Of a stretch of DNA of 64,000 nt, positions 1-8,783 are shown piece by piece. The DNA lies in contig NZ_JAAUWT010000001.1 in NCBI RefSeq assembly GCF_014694455.1, forward strand, positions 248,001-312,000, in the 5' to 3' direction. This stretch comes from Vibrio sp. S9_S30. Lineage in GTDB: Bacteria > Pseudomonadota > Gammaproteobacteria > Enterobacterales > Vibrionaceae. The notes under the pieces are model-generated. The model was not told where the DNA came from, ran no database searches, and saw nothing but the letters and a program-made list of their open reading frames with translations. Positions within the stretch are counted from its first letter, which is position 1; every line of letters begins with the position of its first letter. The translations under genes and the position numbers were made by a program.

Positions 1-1
1 T

Positions 2-379
2 GCTCAGAGAACCCAAGCCTCTGCCTCGGATATTCAAACCATGATCACAGCCGTTCAGAGTGCCGCTGATTCTGCGACACGTAATATGGCGAAAAGTGAA
101 GAACAGGCCACCATTACCGCGGAATTAGCCGATCGTACAAGACAGGCATTTATTGAGATAACAGACTCTATAGGACAAATAGATGACATGATGACGCAAG
201 TCTCCGCTGCGTCTGAGCAGCAATCTCAAGTAACGGAGGAAGTGAACCAGAGCGTTTTACGCATCAGTGAGGCATCCACGCAAACCGCAGCCAGTGCCGA
301 ACAGCTATCTGGTGCCAGCCAAGAAGTTGCCCTATCCGCCGAAAACCTCAGTGAATACACGCATCAATTTAAGGTGTAG
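2..379 (+). CDS. Methyl-accepting chemotaxis protein, C-terminal part
   Basis: This is the last 125 codons of a chemoreceptor whose start lies before the window; the frame is open from base 2. The sequence is rich in Ala, Ser, Gln and Glu with heptad spacing, typical of the cytoplasmic four-helix coiled-coil bundle of MCPs. The segment VSAASEQQSQVTEEVNQS followed by repeated ASAEQLSGAS-like stretches is characteristic of the C-terminal adaptation helix. The highly conserved signalling tip that contacts CheA and CheW must lie upstream, outside the window. There is no CheR-docking pentapeptide at the C-terminus, which ends HQFKV. The ligand cannot be told. Confidence 0.9.
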   Translation, partial: AQRTQASASDIQTMITAVQSAADSATRNMAKSEEQATITAELADRTRQAFIEITDSIGQIDDMMTQVSAASEQQSQVTEEVNQSVLRISEASTQTAASAEQLSGASQEVALSAENLSEYTHQFKV

Positions 380-506
380 ATTCTATGGATGGTTCCAACT
401 TCATTAATTTTATTGTGGCAAGCGTGGTTATTTCTAGAACGCAATATGCCATTTCTGTCTCTTGTTGATAAATTCGATATGAAGATAAAAACATAGGGAC
501 AACAAA

Positions 507-2123
507 GTGAAATTAAAAAATACGGTTTTGGCTTTAGGAATCATAAGCGCATTTAATGCGGCGGCTTCTTCTGAGCTGCCAGTGAGAGTCCCAACCTCAT
601 CCTCACCGGAAAGAATTGTCGGTGGTACCAAATCCACTAAAGGTGAGTGGCCTTTTATGAGCGCACTGGTCGCTAAGGGAAAAGATGCCTATTCATCACA
701 ATCATGTGGTGGCAGCTTCCTCGGTGATCGCTATGTATTAACGGCTGCTCACTGCGTGGAGAACGTTAACCCAGAAGAGTTAGATGTAATCGTTGGGATA
801 TATGATCTTGCAAAGGAGAGTTCTCAAGGAACGAGAGTTGGTGTCCAGAGTATTTATACTCATGAGCTCTACAGTGATCCAACGAATAATTATGATGTCG
901 CGGTTATTGAGCTCGATCAGGCAATCAACTCAGATGCTGTTTTATTGGCCGCGAACAACCAAGAACCTTTGATTGGAGAAATCGTTACGGTTATCGGTTG
1001 GGGGAATCTGCAGCCTAACAGTGACCTGAAAGGCATTTTTCCTTCGGAGTTGTACGACGTGGATTTGCCAATTGTTTCTCGTTCTACGTGCAAAGCAGCA
1101 GGTGACGATTACAGCAGTATTAATGAAGCCGCCATTTGCGCTGGCTTTAGCGATGGCGGAAAAGATTCATGCCAAGGCGACAGTGGCGGTCCATTAGTTC
1201 AAGATCTCAGTGGAACGCCGACTCAGGTGGGGATTATCAGTTGGGGTGACAGCTGTGCACAAGCGGGGAAGTATGGTGTATACACAAATGTTGCTTACTT
1301 AAATGACTGGATTACCGCTCAGATGAACGGTGTTAGTTATCGTCAGAATGTGTACTTTGGTTTTAAAGAAGTAGGAACCAAGATCCCTAAAACCGTGACG
1401 GTTAAAAACAATGAGATCACACCATTTCGTGTTTCGAGTGTCTCTTCCTCTGACCTTACCCAGGTGAGAATCATTGAGAATCAATGTGAGATGGTTGGCG
1501 ATCTTCAGCAAGGCGAGAGCTGTAATGTTACTGTTGAAGTGACGGTTCCTTTAGGTAAAGGGGAGGCTGAAATTGTTGTTAACACCACTCATGCCGATAA
1601 AAGCGAACTGAAAACCACATTCCACTCCTACGGCTTGGTTGCCGCAAGTGGTGATGTGAAAAGTTTTGTAGGGCTAGGAGACGCGGTTTACGCCAATGCT
1701 TCACCATGGGAAGTCTTTTCTACTGATACGTTGAAAGCAGGGAGTACACCTAGAGGTCAAAGTTCTTTGCTACTAATCGAAAATGTAGGAAAAGGGGAAC
1801 TGACTTTTGATGCCAGAGTATGGATACAGCAAGACACGGGTTACTTTAAAATGTACGTAAATGAGAACTTAATTATTGAGTTTACTGGGTACGATGAGAG
1901 TTATTACATTTCCAGTGTGAATCTGAGTCAAAACAGCAATGACATTATGTTTGTCTATGAAAGAGGAGCCATCGATTACTCATCAGATTACGATACCGTG
2001 TATCTTCAAAATATCAAACTGGTTACACCTGATTCAGGTTCTTCAGGTGGTAGTCTTTCATTCGGTTGGCTATTGTTGTTACTGCCTTTTGCCATGTTCA
2101 GAAACCGGAGAGCATACCAGTGA
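507..2123 (+). CDS. Secreted trypsin-like serine protease with GlyGly-CTERM tail
   Basis: The protein has 538 residues and starts at GTG after an AGGGA ribosome site. Residues 1-20 form a signal peptide. The RIVGG motif at 36-40 marks the zymogen cleavage site of an S1 protease. The catalytic triad is H82 (TAAHC), D130 (NYDVAV) and S226 (GDSGGP), with D220 expected in the S1 pocket, so cleavage after Lys/Arg is likely. After about residue 280 comes a beta-rich region. The last 25 residues hold a Gly/Ser linker (SGSSGGS), a hydrophobic helix and FRNRR, which is a GlyGly-CTERM sorting signal. In Vibrio such proteins (the VesA/B/C family) leave by type II secretion and are processed by rhombosortase. 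The stop overlaps the start of the next gene by 4 bases. Which Ves protein it corresponds to is not certain. Confidence 0.93.
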   Translation: MKLKNTVLALGIISAFNAAASSELPVRVPTSSSPERIVGGTKSTKGEWPFMSALVAKGKDAYSSQSCGGSFLGDRYVLTAAHCVENVNPEELDVIVGIYDLAKESSQGTRVGVQSIYTHELYSDPTNNYDVAVIELDQAINSDAVLLAANNQEPLIGEIVTVIGWGNLQPNSDLKGIFPSELYDVDLPIVSRSTCKAAGDDYSSINEAAICAGFSDGGKDSCQGDSGGPLVQDLSGTPTQVGIISWGDSCAQAGKYGVYTNVAYLNDWITAQMNGVSYRQNVYFGFKEVGTKIPKTVTVKNNEITPFRVSSVSSSDLTQVRIIENQCEMVGDLQQGESCNVTVEVTVPLGKGEAEIVVNTTHADKSELKTTFHSYGLVAASGDVKSFVGLGDAVYANASPWEVFSTDTLKAGSTPRGQSSLLLIENVGKGELTFDARVWIQQDTGYFKMYVNENLIIEFTGYDESYYISSVNLSQNSNDIMFVYERGAIDYSSDYDTVYLQNIKLVTPDSGSSGGSLSFGWLLLLLPFAMFRNRRAYQ

Positions 2124-2491
2124 AAGTGATAAAGATACTACTCCTTGCAACAATTGCTTTTACTGGGCTTGTAAGCTGCGCGAGTGAGGCCACTCCACAT
2201 GTGTCTGTGAATACCGTAGAAGGAAAAATTGAGCCGTTAGTGTCATCAAAGCGTTGGGAGCACTTACTGATATTTGTCGCGCAATCGACAGGGTGTACTG
2301 ATGATAAAAGCTTTGAACTTCAAATAGACAAAGTGGAAGCAGGGAAAGTGAGTGCCAGCGTTATTCGAACGAAACCTGACTATTGCAGAAGAGCGCCAAT
2401 GTTTGAGGAGTTTCAAATCTCGCTACCTAATGAATTAGATGATGTAGAGGTGGTCGTAATCAATCCAGAGGTTCCCCCTTCTGAAAAATAA
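2120..2491 (+). CDS. Small predicted lipoprotein, translationally coupled to the protease
   Basis: The gene encodes 123 residues of unknown function. I chose the GTG at 2120, which overlaps the protease stop as GTGA, because it gives a classic lipoprotein signal: charged MKVIK, a hydrophobic stretch, then the lipobox LVSC with Cys at about residue 19. An open frame runs further upstream, but it would bury this signal. The mature part of about 104 residues has three more cysteines and no motif I recognise. Overlapping translation with the protease suggests an accessory role such as chaperone, inhibitor or anchor; that is inference. A strong terminator follows. Confidence 0.75.
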   Translation: MKVIKILLLATIAFTGLVSCASEATPHVSVNTVEGKIEPLVSSKRWEHLLIFVAQSTGCTDDKSFELQIDKVEAGKVSASVIRTKPDYCRRAPMFEEFQISLPNELDDVEVVVINPEVPPSEK

Positions 2492-2520
2492 CGCGAGAAG
2501 ATGACTGATTCAATCTCTAT

Positions 2521-2548
2521 AAAAGCCATGCGACTGCATGGCTTTTTT
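2521..2548 (+). terminator. Intrinsic terminator of the protease-lipoprotein operon
   Basis: The stem AAAAGCCATGC / GCATGGCTTTTTT closes a 4-base loop and ends in a run of T. It lies 30 bases after the lipoprotein stop. Confidence 0.85.
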
Positions 2549-2633
2549 CATTACGATAAAACTATCCTTGCTAAGTGGATATAGAAATGAATCTTCCGAG
2601 GGAAGATGTTATGAAAACAGGAAGCCAAACAGC

Positions 2634-2669
2634 AAAAAGCCTGAGAAGTGAAATCACTCTCAGGCTTTT
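2634..2669 (-). terminator. Terminator after tRNA-Ile2 (bidirectional)
   Basis: The inverted repeat AAAAGCCTGAGA / TCTCAGGCTTTT lies just beyond the tRNA 3' end and has T-runs in both directions, stronger on the minus strand. Confidence 0.75.
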
Positions 2670-2676
2670 CTGTATG

Positions 2677-2752
2677 TGGTGGCCCCTCGCAGACTTGAAC
2701 TGCGGACCAATCGATTATGAGTCGACTGCTCTAACCACTGAGCTAAGGGGCC
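2677..2752 (-). tRNA. ileX: tRNA-Ile2 (anticodon CAT, lysidine-modified)
   Basis: A 76-base cloverleaf reads on the minus strand with encoded CCA. The acceptor stem is GGCCCCT/AGGGGCC, the anticodon loop is CTCATAA and the T loop is TTCAAGT. A CAT anticodon can mean initiator Met, elongator Met or Ile2. This sequence closely follows E. coli ileX, including the acceptor stem and D arm, and lacks initiator features. The C34 would be converted to lysidine by TilS so that AUA is read as Ile. A position beside rpoD is also where ileX sits in E. coli. Confidence 0.9.
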
Positions 2753-2847
2753 AGTAGGTGGATGATTATAGGGGAAGGCTAAGGGTGTGTCTAGATAGTG
2801 AGGGGGTAATTTATGTCTAGTTTTTGAGCACTTAGAACATTGGAAAC

Positions 2848-2875
2848 AAAAAAGGTGAGCAAGTGCTCACCTTTT
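2848..2875 (-). terminator. Terminator of the rpsU-yqeY-dnaG-rpoD operon
   Basis: The stem AAAAGGTGAGCA / TGCTCACCTTTT lies 20 bases beyond the rpoD stop. On the minus strand it is followed by a T-run. Confidence 0.85.
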
Positions 2876-2894
2876 GTACATATTTGAGTTTGCA

Positions 2895-4736
2895 TTACTC
2901 ATCCAAGAAGCTACGAAGTGTTTCCGAGCGGCTTGGGTGGCGAAGCTTACGAAGTGCTTTAGCTTCAATCTGACGGATACGTTCACGTGTTACGTCAAAT
3001 TGCTTACCCACTTCTTCCAGTGTGTGGTCGGTATTCATATCAATACCAAAACGCATACGAAGTACTTTTGCTTCACGAGGGGTCAGACCTGCCAGCACGT
3101 CTTTGGTGGCAACGCGCAAACTGGTTGAGGTGGCTGAATCCAAAGGAAGTTCAAGTGTTGTATCCTCAATAAAGTCACCAAGATGCGAATCTTCATCATC
3201 ACCGATAGGGGTTTCCATCGAGATGGGCTCTTTCGCGATTTTAAGGACTTTACGGATCTTGTCTTCAGGCATTTGCATACGTTCTGCCAATTCTTCTGGA
3301 AGAGGTTCACGACCCATTTCCTGAAGCATTTGACGAGAGATACGGTTTAGCTTGTTGATCGTTTCAATCATGTGGACAGGGATACGAATAGTTCGTGCCT
3401 GATCAGCGATTGAACGTGTGATTGCTTGGCGAATCCACCATGTAGCGTAAGTTGAGAACTTATAACCACGACGATATTCGAACTTATCCACCGCTTTCAT
3501 CAGACCGATGTTACCTTCTTGAATCAAGTCCAAGAACTGTAATCCACGGTTGGTGTATTTCTTCGCGATAGAAATAACAAGACGCAAGTTTGCTTCAACC
3601 ATCTCTTTCTTCGCACGGCGGGCTTTTGCTTCACCAATAGACATGCGACGGCTGATGTCCTTGATGCTTTGAACTGGAAGAGAGGTTTCCTCTTCGATGT
3701 TCTTTAGCTTCAAGATGCAGCGGCGTATTTCTTCCTCGTTACGTTTGATCTTAGCGGCGTAGGGTTTGTCTGAAGACAGTATTTTGTCTAACCATGCTTC
3801 TGAAGATTCGTTACCAGTAAACAGAGCGACAAAAGATTTCTTTGGCATGTCACCGTATTCAACACATGCACGCATAATGAGGCGTTCTTGTGTGCGTACG
3901 CGATCCATAGAAGTGCGAAGCTCATTGACAAGGTAATCAAACTGTTTTGGAATCAAACGGAACTGACGGAAAATATCGAGCAGCTCTGTCGCCGCTTCAC
4001 CCGCTAGAGCGATATCTCGGCCTTGTTCGTTGATTTCAAGTTGAAGGTTTTGGTAAGCGTTGCGTAGCTCAGAAAATTTCTCTGCGGCTAGCTCTGGGTC
4101 AATACCAGTATCTTCTTCTTCATCGTCGCCAGAGTCAGCGTCGTCTGTATCTTCGTCTTCTAGATCTTTTTCTGCAAGTTCTGAACCGATGTGTGTTGCC
4201 GTTGGTGCAGTCGTTTCTTCGTCGTTAGGATCAACAAAACCAGAAATGATGTCGGTCAGGCGCAATTCTTCAGCTTGAACTTTGTCGAACTGCTCAAGAA
4301 CATAAGAAATGGTGCCAGGGTATTCGGCAACAGAACACTGAACTTGGTTAATACCATCTTCAATGCGTTTTGCAATATCGATCTCGCCTTCACGAGTCAA
4401 CAGTTCTACAGTCCCCATTTCACGCATATACATGCGGACTGGGTCTGTGGTGCGACCAATTTCACTTTCTACGCTAGAAAGTGCTGCAGCTGCAGCTTCT
4501 GCTGCATCTTCATCGGTGATGTTTGTGTCATCGTTCAGGGCAAGATCATCAGCATCAGGAGCAGTTTCAACTACTTTGATACCCATATCGTTGATCATCT
4601 GAATGATGTCTTCTACCTGTTCAGAATCGACAATCTCTTGAGGTAGGTGGTCATTTACTTCGGCGTAGGTCAGATAGCCTTTTTCCTTGCCTTTAATAAC
4701 AAGTAATTTTAGCTGTGACTGCGGATTTTGATCCAT
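2895..4736 (-). CDS. rpoD: RNA polymerase sigma-70 factor RpoD
   Basis: This is the primary sigma factor, 613 residues long, the same length as in E. coli. Region 1.1 covers residues 1-80. Region 1.2 ([11 protein letters not shown]) is near 98. An acidic Asp/Glu-rich non-conserved region spans about 165-215. Region 2 contains the -10 recognition and melting segment [15 protein letters not shown], region 3 begins RIPVHMIET, and region 4.2 carries the -35 helix-turn-helix [20 protein letters not shown], ending FLDE. It is the last gene of the macromolecular-synthesis operon, 129 bases after dnaG, with its own terminator. Confidence 0.99.
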   Translation of the reverse strand: MDQNPQSQLKLLVIKGKEKGYLTYAEVNDHLPQEIVDSEQVEDIIQMINDMGIKVVETAPDADDLALNDDTNITDEDAAEAAAAALSSVESEIGRTTDPVRMYMREMGTVELLTREGEIDIAKRIEDGINQVQCSVAEYPGTISYVLEQFDKVQAEELRLTDIISGFVDPNDEETTAPTATHIGSELAEKDLEDEDTDDADSGDDEEEDTGIDPELAAEKFSELRNAYQNLQLEINEQGRDIALAGEAATELLDIFRQFRLIPKQFDYLVNELRTSMDRVRTQERLIMRACVEYGDMPKKSFVALFTGNESSEAWLDKILSSDKPYAAKIKRNEEEIRRCILKLKNIEEETSLPVQSIKDISRRMSIGEAKARRAKKEMVEANLRLVISIAKKYTNRGLQFLDLIQEGNIGLMKAVDKFEYRRGYKFSTYATWWIRQAITRSIADQARTIRIPVHMIETINKLNRISRQMLQEMGREPLPEELAERMQMPEDKIRKVLKIAKEPISMETPIGDDEDSHLGDFIEDTTLELPLDSATSTSLRVATKDVLAGLTPREAKVLRMRFGIDMNTDHTLEEVGKQFDVTRERIRQIEAKALRKLRHPSRSETLRSFLDE

Positions 4737-4865
4737 AGACGATATCCAACTTCAGGTCTGGTGATGAGTTTAGTTTTGCGAAATGCAAACCGCCAATTTT
4801 ATCAAAAAAAATAGCTGGTGACTATGATAACTTAGCACATAATTTCACCGCTACATGGTGGTTAT

Positions 4866-6617
4866 TTATGCCTTTAAGTCCAGCATTAGAGCGACGAGCT
4901 CTCTTTTTTCGTCGGGTGTTAGGCCGACACTTCTATCTTTCGCTTGTAGCGATTCAATTTGTTTTTCAACGCACTGGGCAATAATGTTATCCAGTGAGTC
5001 GAGGAAAATGTCTTCCTGATTATCGTCTTCGAGTGGTACTTCCCAACTGGCAAGTCTTGATAACAGTGATCCGTTTTTCTCGTTACGCCAATGCTCAAGT
5101 AGCTGGCCTGTGTTGATATTGGGATGAGAACGGCATTTATCAAGTACTTCCTCAAATAAACTTAACCCCGGTAAGTTAATGTGTCGCACACTGGTTAAAT
5201 CCGGCACTAGCTCACAATAATGTGGGTTTTGCAGGAGTAGGGCGATCACTTCTCGCATGGGGGTGCGCTTGATTTCTTTATGTGGTTGAGGAGCGTTATA
5301 TATGTGTTTTTTTCGTTTGACTCTATGCCCCATAAATCCAGTTAACTTATCAATTTTTTCATCTAATTCATCTTGAAACTCTGAATCAGGAATTTGATTG
5401 ATTAACGCTGTTGCGAGATTACGTAGAGCTGATTTCCCTTCACTGCTCCCCAAATCGATATTGTGATGTTCGATCAAATGATCAATCAGATATCGAGATA
5501 GAGGACTAGCCTTCTTCATCTGTTCTTCAAACGCTTCCTTTCCATGTGCTCGAATGTAGCTGTCTGGATCTTCTCCATCAGGAAGAAAAAGAAACTTTAA
5601 AATATTGCCACTTTTTAAAAAGCTAAGCGCATTTTCTAAGGCTCTCCAAGCGGCTTCTCTACCCGCTCTGTCTCCGTCGTAGCAACAGATGACCGTATTG
5701 GTTTGCCTGAATAGGAGTTGCAAATGATCGCCTGTGGTGGAGGTACCCAGCGATGCGACGGAATAGTCTACGCCATATTGCGCTAAGGCAACCACGTCCA
5801 TGTAGCCTTCAACCACAAGGATTTGAGGTGGCTCACGGTAGGCTTGAAGTACTTCATACAATCCATAAAGCTCTTTTCCTTTATGGAATATTGGCGTCTC
5901 TGGTGAGTTGAGATATTTCGGTGTGCCATCACCAATGACTCGACCACCAAAACCAATGACACGTCCGCGCCTATCTCGAATCGGGAACATGACTCGCCCA
6001 CGAAAACGGTCATAGCGATTGCCATTATCGTTTTCGAGCAGCATGCCGCCAGTAATAAGCATGTCTTGATTGGTTTGGGATTGTCCGAAGTTTTTACGGA
6101 CTAAGTCCCATTCATCGGCGACATAACCGATGCCGAACTTTTGAACGACTTCTTTTGAAAGACCGCGGTCTTTTAAGTATTCAATGGCCTGTTTGCTGTT
6201 CGACTGCTTTAATTGAGAGCGATAAAACTGAGCAATGCTGCCCATCATGTCATAAAGATTGCGCTTTTGCTCTGTGTTAGCTTTTGGAGCTGAGCTGAAG
6301 CCGCCACCGCTTCGTTGTTCTCTTGGAACATCTAATCCAAGGTAAGAAGCGAGCTCTTCAATGGTTTCAACAAACTCTAAACGTTCGTATTCCATCAAGA
6401 AGTCGATGGCATTGCCATGCGCACCGCAACCAAAACAGTGATAGAACTGTTTCTCTTGGCTGACACTGAAAGATGGGGTCTTCTCGTTATGGAAGGGGCA
6501 ACAAGCACCGTAGTTCTTGCCTTTCTTTTTCAGTTTCACTCGTGCATCGACGATATCGACGATATCAAGCCGCGCGAGGAGGTCATCAATAAAAGAACGA
6601 GGGATCTGTCCTGCCAT
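4866..6617 (-). CDS. dnaG: DNA primase DnaG
   Basis: The 583-residue primase makes RNA primers at the replication fork. The N-terminal CHC2 zinc finger is seen as CPFHNEKTPSF with FHCFGC-type ligands (YHCFGCGAHG) around residues 40-65. The RNA polymerase core follows with FGGRVIG, and a TOPRIM fold with VVEGYMDV (catalytic Glu) near 265-270 and a CYDGDRAG acidic motif near 310. The C-terminal part from about 430 is the DnaB-helicase binding domain, less conserved as usual. It sits between yqeY and rpoD. A hairpin lies just before its start and may lower its transcript level, as expected for a low-copy protein. Confidence 0.98.
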   Translation of the reverse strand: MAGQIPRSFIDDLLARLDIVDIVDARVKLKKKGKNYGACCPFHNEKTPSFSVSQEKQFYHCFGCGAHGNAIDFLMEYERLEFVETIEELASYLGLDVPREQRSGGGFSSAPKANTEQKRNLYDMMGSIAQFYRSQLKQSNSKQAIEYLKDRGLSKEVVQKFGIGYVADEWDLVRKNFGQSQTNQDMLITGGMLLENDNGNRYDRFRGRVMFPIRDRRGRVIGFGGRVIGDGTPKYLNSPETPIFHKGKELYGLYEVLQAYREPPQILVVEGYMDVVALAQYGVDYSVASLGTSTTGDHLQLLFRQTNTVICCYDGDRAGREAAWRALENALSFLKSGNILKFLFLPDGEDPDSYIRAHGKEAFEEQMKKASPLSRYLIDHLIEHHNIDLGSSEGKSALRNLATALINQIPDSEFQDELDEKIDKLTGFMGHRVKRKKHIYNAPQPHKEIKRTPMREVIALLLQNPHYCELVPDLTSVRHINLPGLSLFEEVLDKCRSHPNINTGQLLEHWRNEKNGSLLSRLASWEVPLEDDNQEDIFLDSLDNIIAQCVEKQIESLQAKDRSVGLTPDEKRELVALMLDLKA

Positions 6618-6665
6618 AAAAACCAGAATATTGAATCAAAGAAAAGAAGAGGCTTGCAGATACAA

Positions 6666-6700
6666 ACAAGCCGTGCATTCCAGAGGGTAGCACGGCTTGT
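6666..6700 (-). terminator. Internal attenuating hairpin between yqeY and dnaG
   Basis: An 11-base inverted repeat, ACAAGCCGTGC / GCACGGCTTGT, lies in the 100-base yqeY-dnaG gap. On the minus strand the stem is followed by a weak T-rich stretch (TTGTATC), so partial termination is likely. E. coli has an internal terminator in the corresponding place between rpsU and dnaG, which keeps primase low relative to ribosomal protein S21. Confidence 0.65.
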
Positions 6701-6717
6701 TGCAATTTGATTTGGGT

Positions 6718-7161
6718 TTAAGCCAATTTAGAGCGAACGAGTCCGCTGACTTTACCCATATCTGCGCGCCCTTGAATTTGCGGTTTTAGAACACCCATCA
6801 CTTTACCCATGTCTTGCATGCCCGCAGGGTTCGATTCAGTAATAGCAGCATCAATCAATGCGGCTACTTCTTCTTCGGTTAGCGGTTGAGGCATAAAGTC
6901 CTCTAGTACCGTGATTTCAGTTCTCTCCGCGTCTGCAAGATCGTGACGACCAGCAGATTCAAATTGAGCGACTGAATCGCGACGTTGTTTAACCATTTTG
7001 GTCAGCACAGCAATAATATCGTCGTCTGACAGAGTAATCCGTTCATCGACTTCACGTTGCTTAATGGCTGATAGGGCTAAACGAATAGTGCCAAGGCGTA
7101 ATTTGTCCTTGGCTTTCATCGCTAATTTTTGCTCATCTTTGAGTTTATCAATTAGAGCCAT
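6718..7161 (-). CDS. yqeY: GatB/YqeY domain protein
   Basis: The gene encodes 147 residues. MALIDKLKDEQKLAMKAKDK is the typical N-terminus of the YqeY family, helical and similar to the C-terminal tRNA-binding tail of GatB. The family is widespread, and a role linked to tRNA amidation is assumed but not shown for the free-standing protein. The C-terminal MGKVMGVLKPQIQGRADMGKVSGLV segment is well conserved. It lies 25 bases after rpsU, inside the macromolecular-synthesis operon, an insertion relative to the E. coli order. Confidence 0.9.
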   Translation of the reverse strand: MALIDKLKDEQKLAMKAKDKLRLGTIRLALSAIKQREVDERITLSDDDIIAVLTKMVKQRRDSVAQFESAGRHDLADAERTEITVLEDFMPQPLTEEEVAALIDAAITESNPAGMQDMGKVMGVLKPQIQGRADMGKVSGLVRSKLA

Positions 7162-7186
7162 AACTTAATCCTTGTGGAGCAAGTTA

Positions 7187-7402
7187 TTAGTACAGGCGAA
7201 CGCGACGTGCGTTTTCGCGAGCTAGCTTCTTAGCGTGACGCTTTTGAGCTGCTGCTTTAGCGCGTTTGCGAACTGTAGTTGGTTTCTCATAGTGCTCACG
7301 ACGACGCACTTCAGAAAGAATACCTGCTTTTTCGCAAGAGCGCTTAAAACGACGTAGAGCCACGTCGAACGGTTCGTTTTCACGTACTTTAACTACTGGC
7401 AT
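7187..7402 (-). CDS. rpsU: 30S ribosomal protein S21
   Basis: The gene encodes 71 residues, strongly basic, beginning [20 protein letters not shown] and ending [13 protein letters not shown], which is essentially the E. coli S21 sequence. S21 binds the small-subunit platform near the mRNA ribosome-binding cleft and helps initiation. It is the first gene of the rpsU-yqeY-dnaG-rpoD operon and is divergent from tsaD. Confidence 0.99.
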
Positions 7403-7501
7403 ATGCCTTTCACCTCAGGGGTTATTCGTTAATGCTGGTACCTTACCAACCCATCAGTCGTCTGAAGGGTCTTTAACCAGCTTGATCAAAAATGGTGCGG
7501 A

Positions 7502-7531
7502 ATTTTAATCTGATCAGTTACCCTTTGTAAA
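7502..7531 (-). promoter_or_regulatory. Candidate sigma-70 promoter for rpsU operon
   Basis: On the minus strand TTTACA and TAAAAT are separated by 18 bases, each matching 5 of 6 consensus positions. It lies about 100 bases before rpsU. I looked for the LexA box known upstream of E. coli rpsU and did not see one. Confidence 0.5.
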
Positions 7532-7610
7532 GTATTATCGCCGTCAGAACTGGTTAATTTTTTTTCGTAGCGGTAAACTTGCTGCAATTCTAGCTAATAC
7601 TGAGAACGTA

Positions 7611-8630
7611 ATGCGCATTTTAGGTATAGAGACGTCCTGCGACGAAACAGGCATCGCGATTTACGATGACCATAAAGGACTTTTAAGTCACAAGCTATAT
7701 AGCCAAGTGAAACTGCATGCCGACTACGGTGGCGTTGTGCCTGAGCTTGCCTCCCGAGATCACGTGAAGAAAACCATCCCACTGATCAAGGAAGCGCTAA
7801 AAGAAGCTGGCTTAACCTCAAAAGACATTGATGGCGTTGCCTACACGGCGGGTCCCGGATTAGTCGGAGCTCTGCTAGTCGGGGCTACAATTGGTCGCAG
7901 TGTCGCCTATGCATGGGGAGTGCCTGCCGTTCCTGTTCACCATATGGAGGGACACTTGCTGGCTCCAATGCTGGAAGATACCCCGCCTCCCTTTCCTTTT
8001 GTTGCTCTGCTGGTTTCTGGCGGTCATACCATGATGGTGGAAGTGAAGCGCATTGGTGAGTACCAGATTCTGGGTGAATCGATTGATGATGCAGCGGGTG
8101 AAGCGTTTGATAAAACAGCCAAGTTAATGGGGTTGGATTACCCTGGTGGTCCATTGCTTTCTCGTTTGGCGGAAAAGGGCACGCCGGGTCGTTTCAAATT
8201 CCCACGTCCGATGACTGATCGCCCTGGATTGGACATGAGTTTCTCCGGTCTAAAAACGTTCGCAGCGAATACGATAGCAGCGAATGATAACGATGAGCAA
8301 ACTCGCGCCGATATTGCTTACGCGTTTCAAGAAGCGGTATGCGCTACTTTAGTGATTAAGTGCAAGCGAGCACTAGAACAAACGGGTATGAAGCGTATTG
8401 TTATTGCGGGTGGTGTGAGTGCCAATAAACAGTTGCGTGCCGATCTCGAAGCGTTAGCCAATAAAATGGGTGGGGAAGTGTATTACCCACGTACGGAGTT
8501 TTGTACCGACAATGGCGCCATGATCGCTTATGCCGGTATGCAGCGTCTCAAGAATGATGAAGTGGCAGATTTGTCGGTTTCAGCCAAACCACGTTGGCCA
8601 ATTGATCAGCTAGAGCCCATTCATTCTTAG
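7611..8630 (+). CDS. tsaD: tRNA threonylcarbamoyladenosine synthase subunit TsaD
   Basis: The 339-residue protein is the catalytic ASKHA-fold subunit that transfers threonylcarbamoyl to A37 of ANN-decoding tRNAs with TsaB and TsaE. It begins [19 protein letters not shown]. The metal-binding motif HHMEGH is near residues 111-116, the ATP-binding segments VSGGHT and GGPLLSRLA follow, and [12 protein letters not shown] is in the C-terminal half. The length is normal. It lies divergent from rpsU, as in E. coli. Confidence 0.98.
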   Translation: MRILGIETSCDETGIAIYDDHKGLLSHKLYSQVKLHADYGGVVPELASRDHVKKTIPLIKEALKEAGLTSKDIDGVAYTAGPGLVGALLVGATIGRSVAYAWGVPAVPVHHMEGHLLAPMLEDTPPPFPFVALLVSGGHTMMVEVKRIGEYQILGESIDDAAGEAFDKTAKLMGLDYPGGPLLSRLAEKGTPGRFKFPRPMTDRPGLDMSFSGLKTFAANTIAANDNDEQTRADIAYAFQEAVCATLVIKCKRALEQTGMKRIVIAGGVSANKQLRADLEALANKMGGEVYYPRTEFCTDNGAMIAYAGMQRLKNDEVADLSVSAKPRWPIDQLEPIHS

Positions 8631-8651
8631 TCACTTAACATTTCATCCGTC

Positions 8652-8678
8652 ACGACCTACCGATAAGTTGGTCGTTTC
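8652..8678 (+). terminator. Weak hairpin after tsaD
   Basis: The inverted repeat ACGACC / GGTCGT encloses a 12-base loop, followed by TTTCTG. It is short and has a poor T-run, so termination is uncertain. Confidence 0.35.
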
Positions 8679-8705
8679 TGTCCTGTCAGTGCCCAAGTTT
8701 CCTTC

Positions 8706-8759
8706 AAACATAGTGTTACTTGCAAACATAATGTTACTTGCAAACATAGTGTTACTTGG
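8706..8759 (+). repeat. Three tandem 18-bp repeats before the hydrolase gene
   Basis: The unit AAACATAGTGTTACTTGC occurs three times head to tail at 8706, 8724 and 8742, with one change in copy 2 and one in the last base of copy 3. They lie 25 bases before the hydrolase start, so they are in its promoter or leader. Confidence 0.9.
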
Positions 8760-8783
8760 GTACGCATTTTTTAAAGGAATTCT

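Noticed and set aside
2677..2752. tRNA-Met
   Set aside because: The CAT anticodon permits Met, but the body of the tRNA matches Ile2 (ileX) and its position by rpoD agrees.
7403..7610. LexA box before rpsU
   Set aside because: I looked for CTGT-N8-ACAG and found none by eye.
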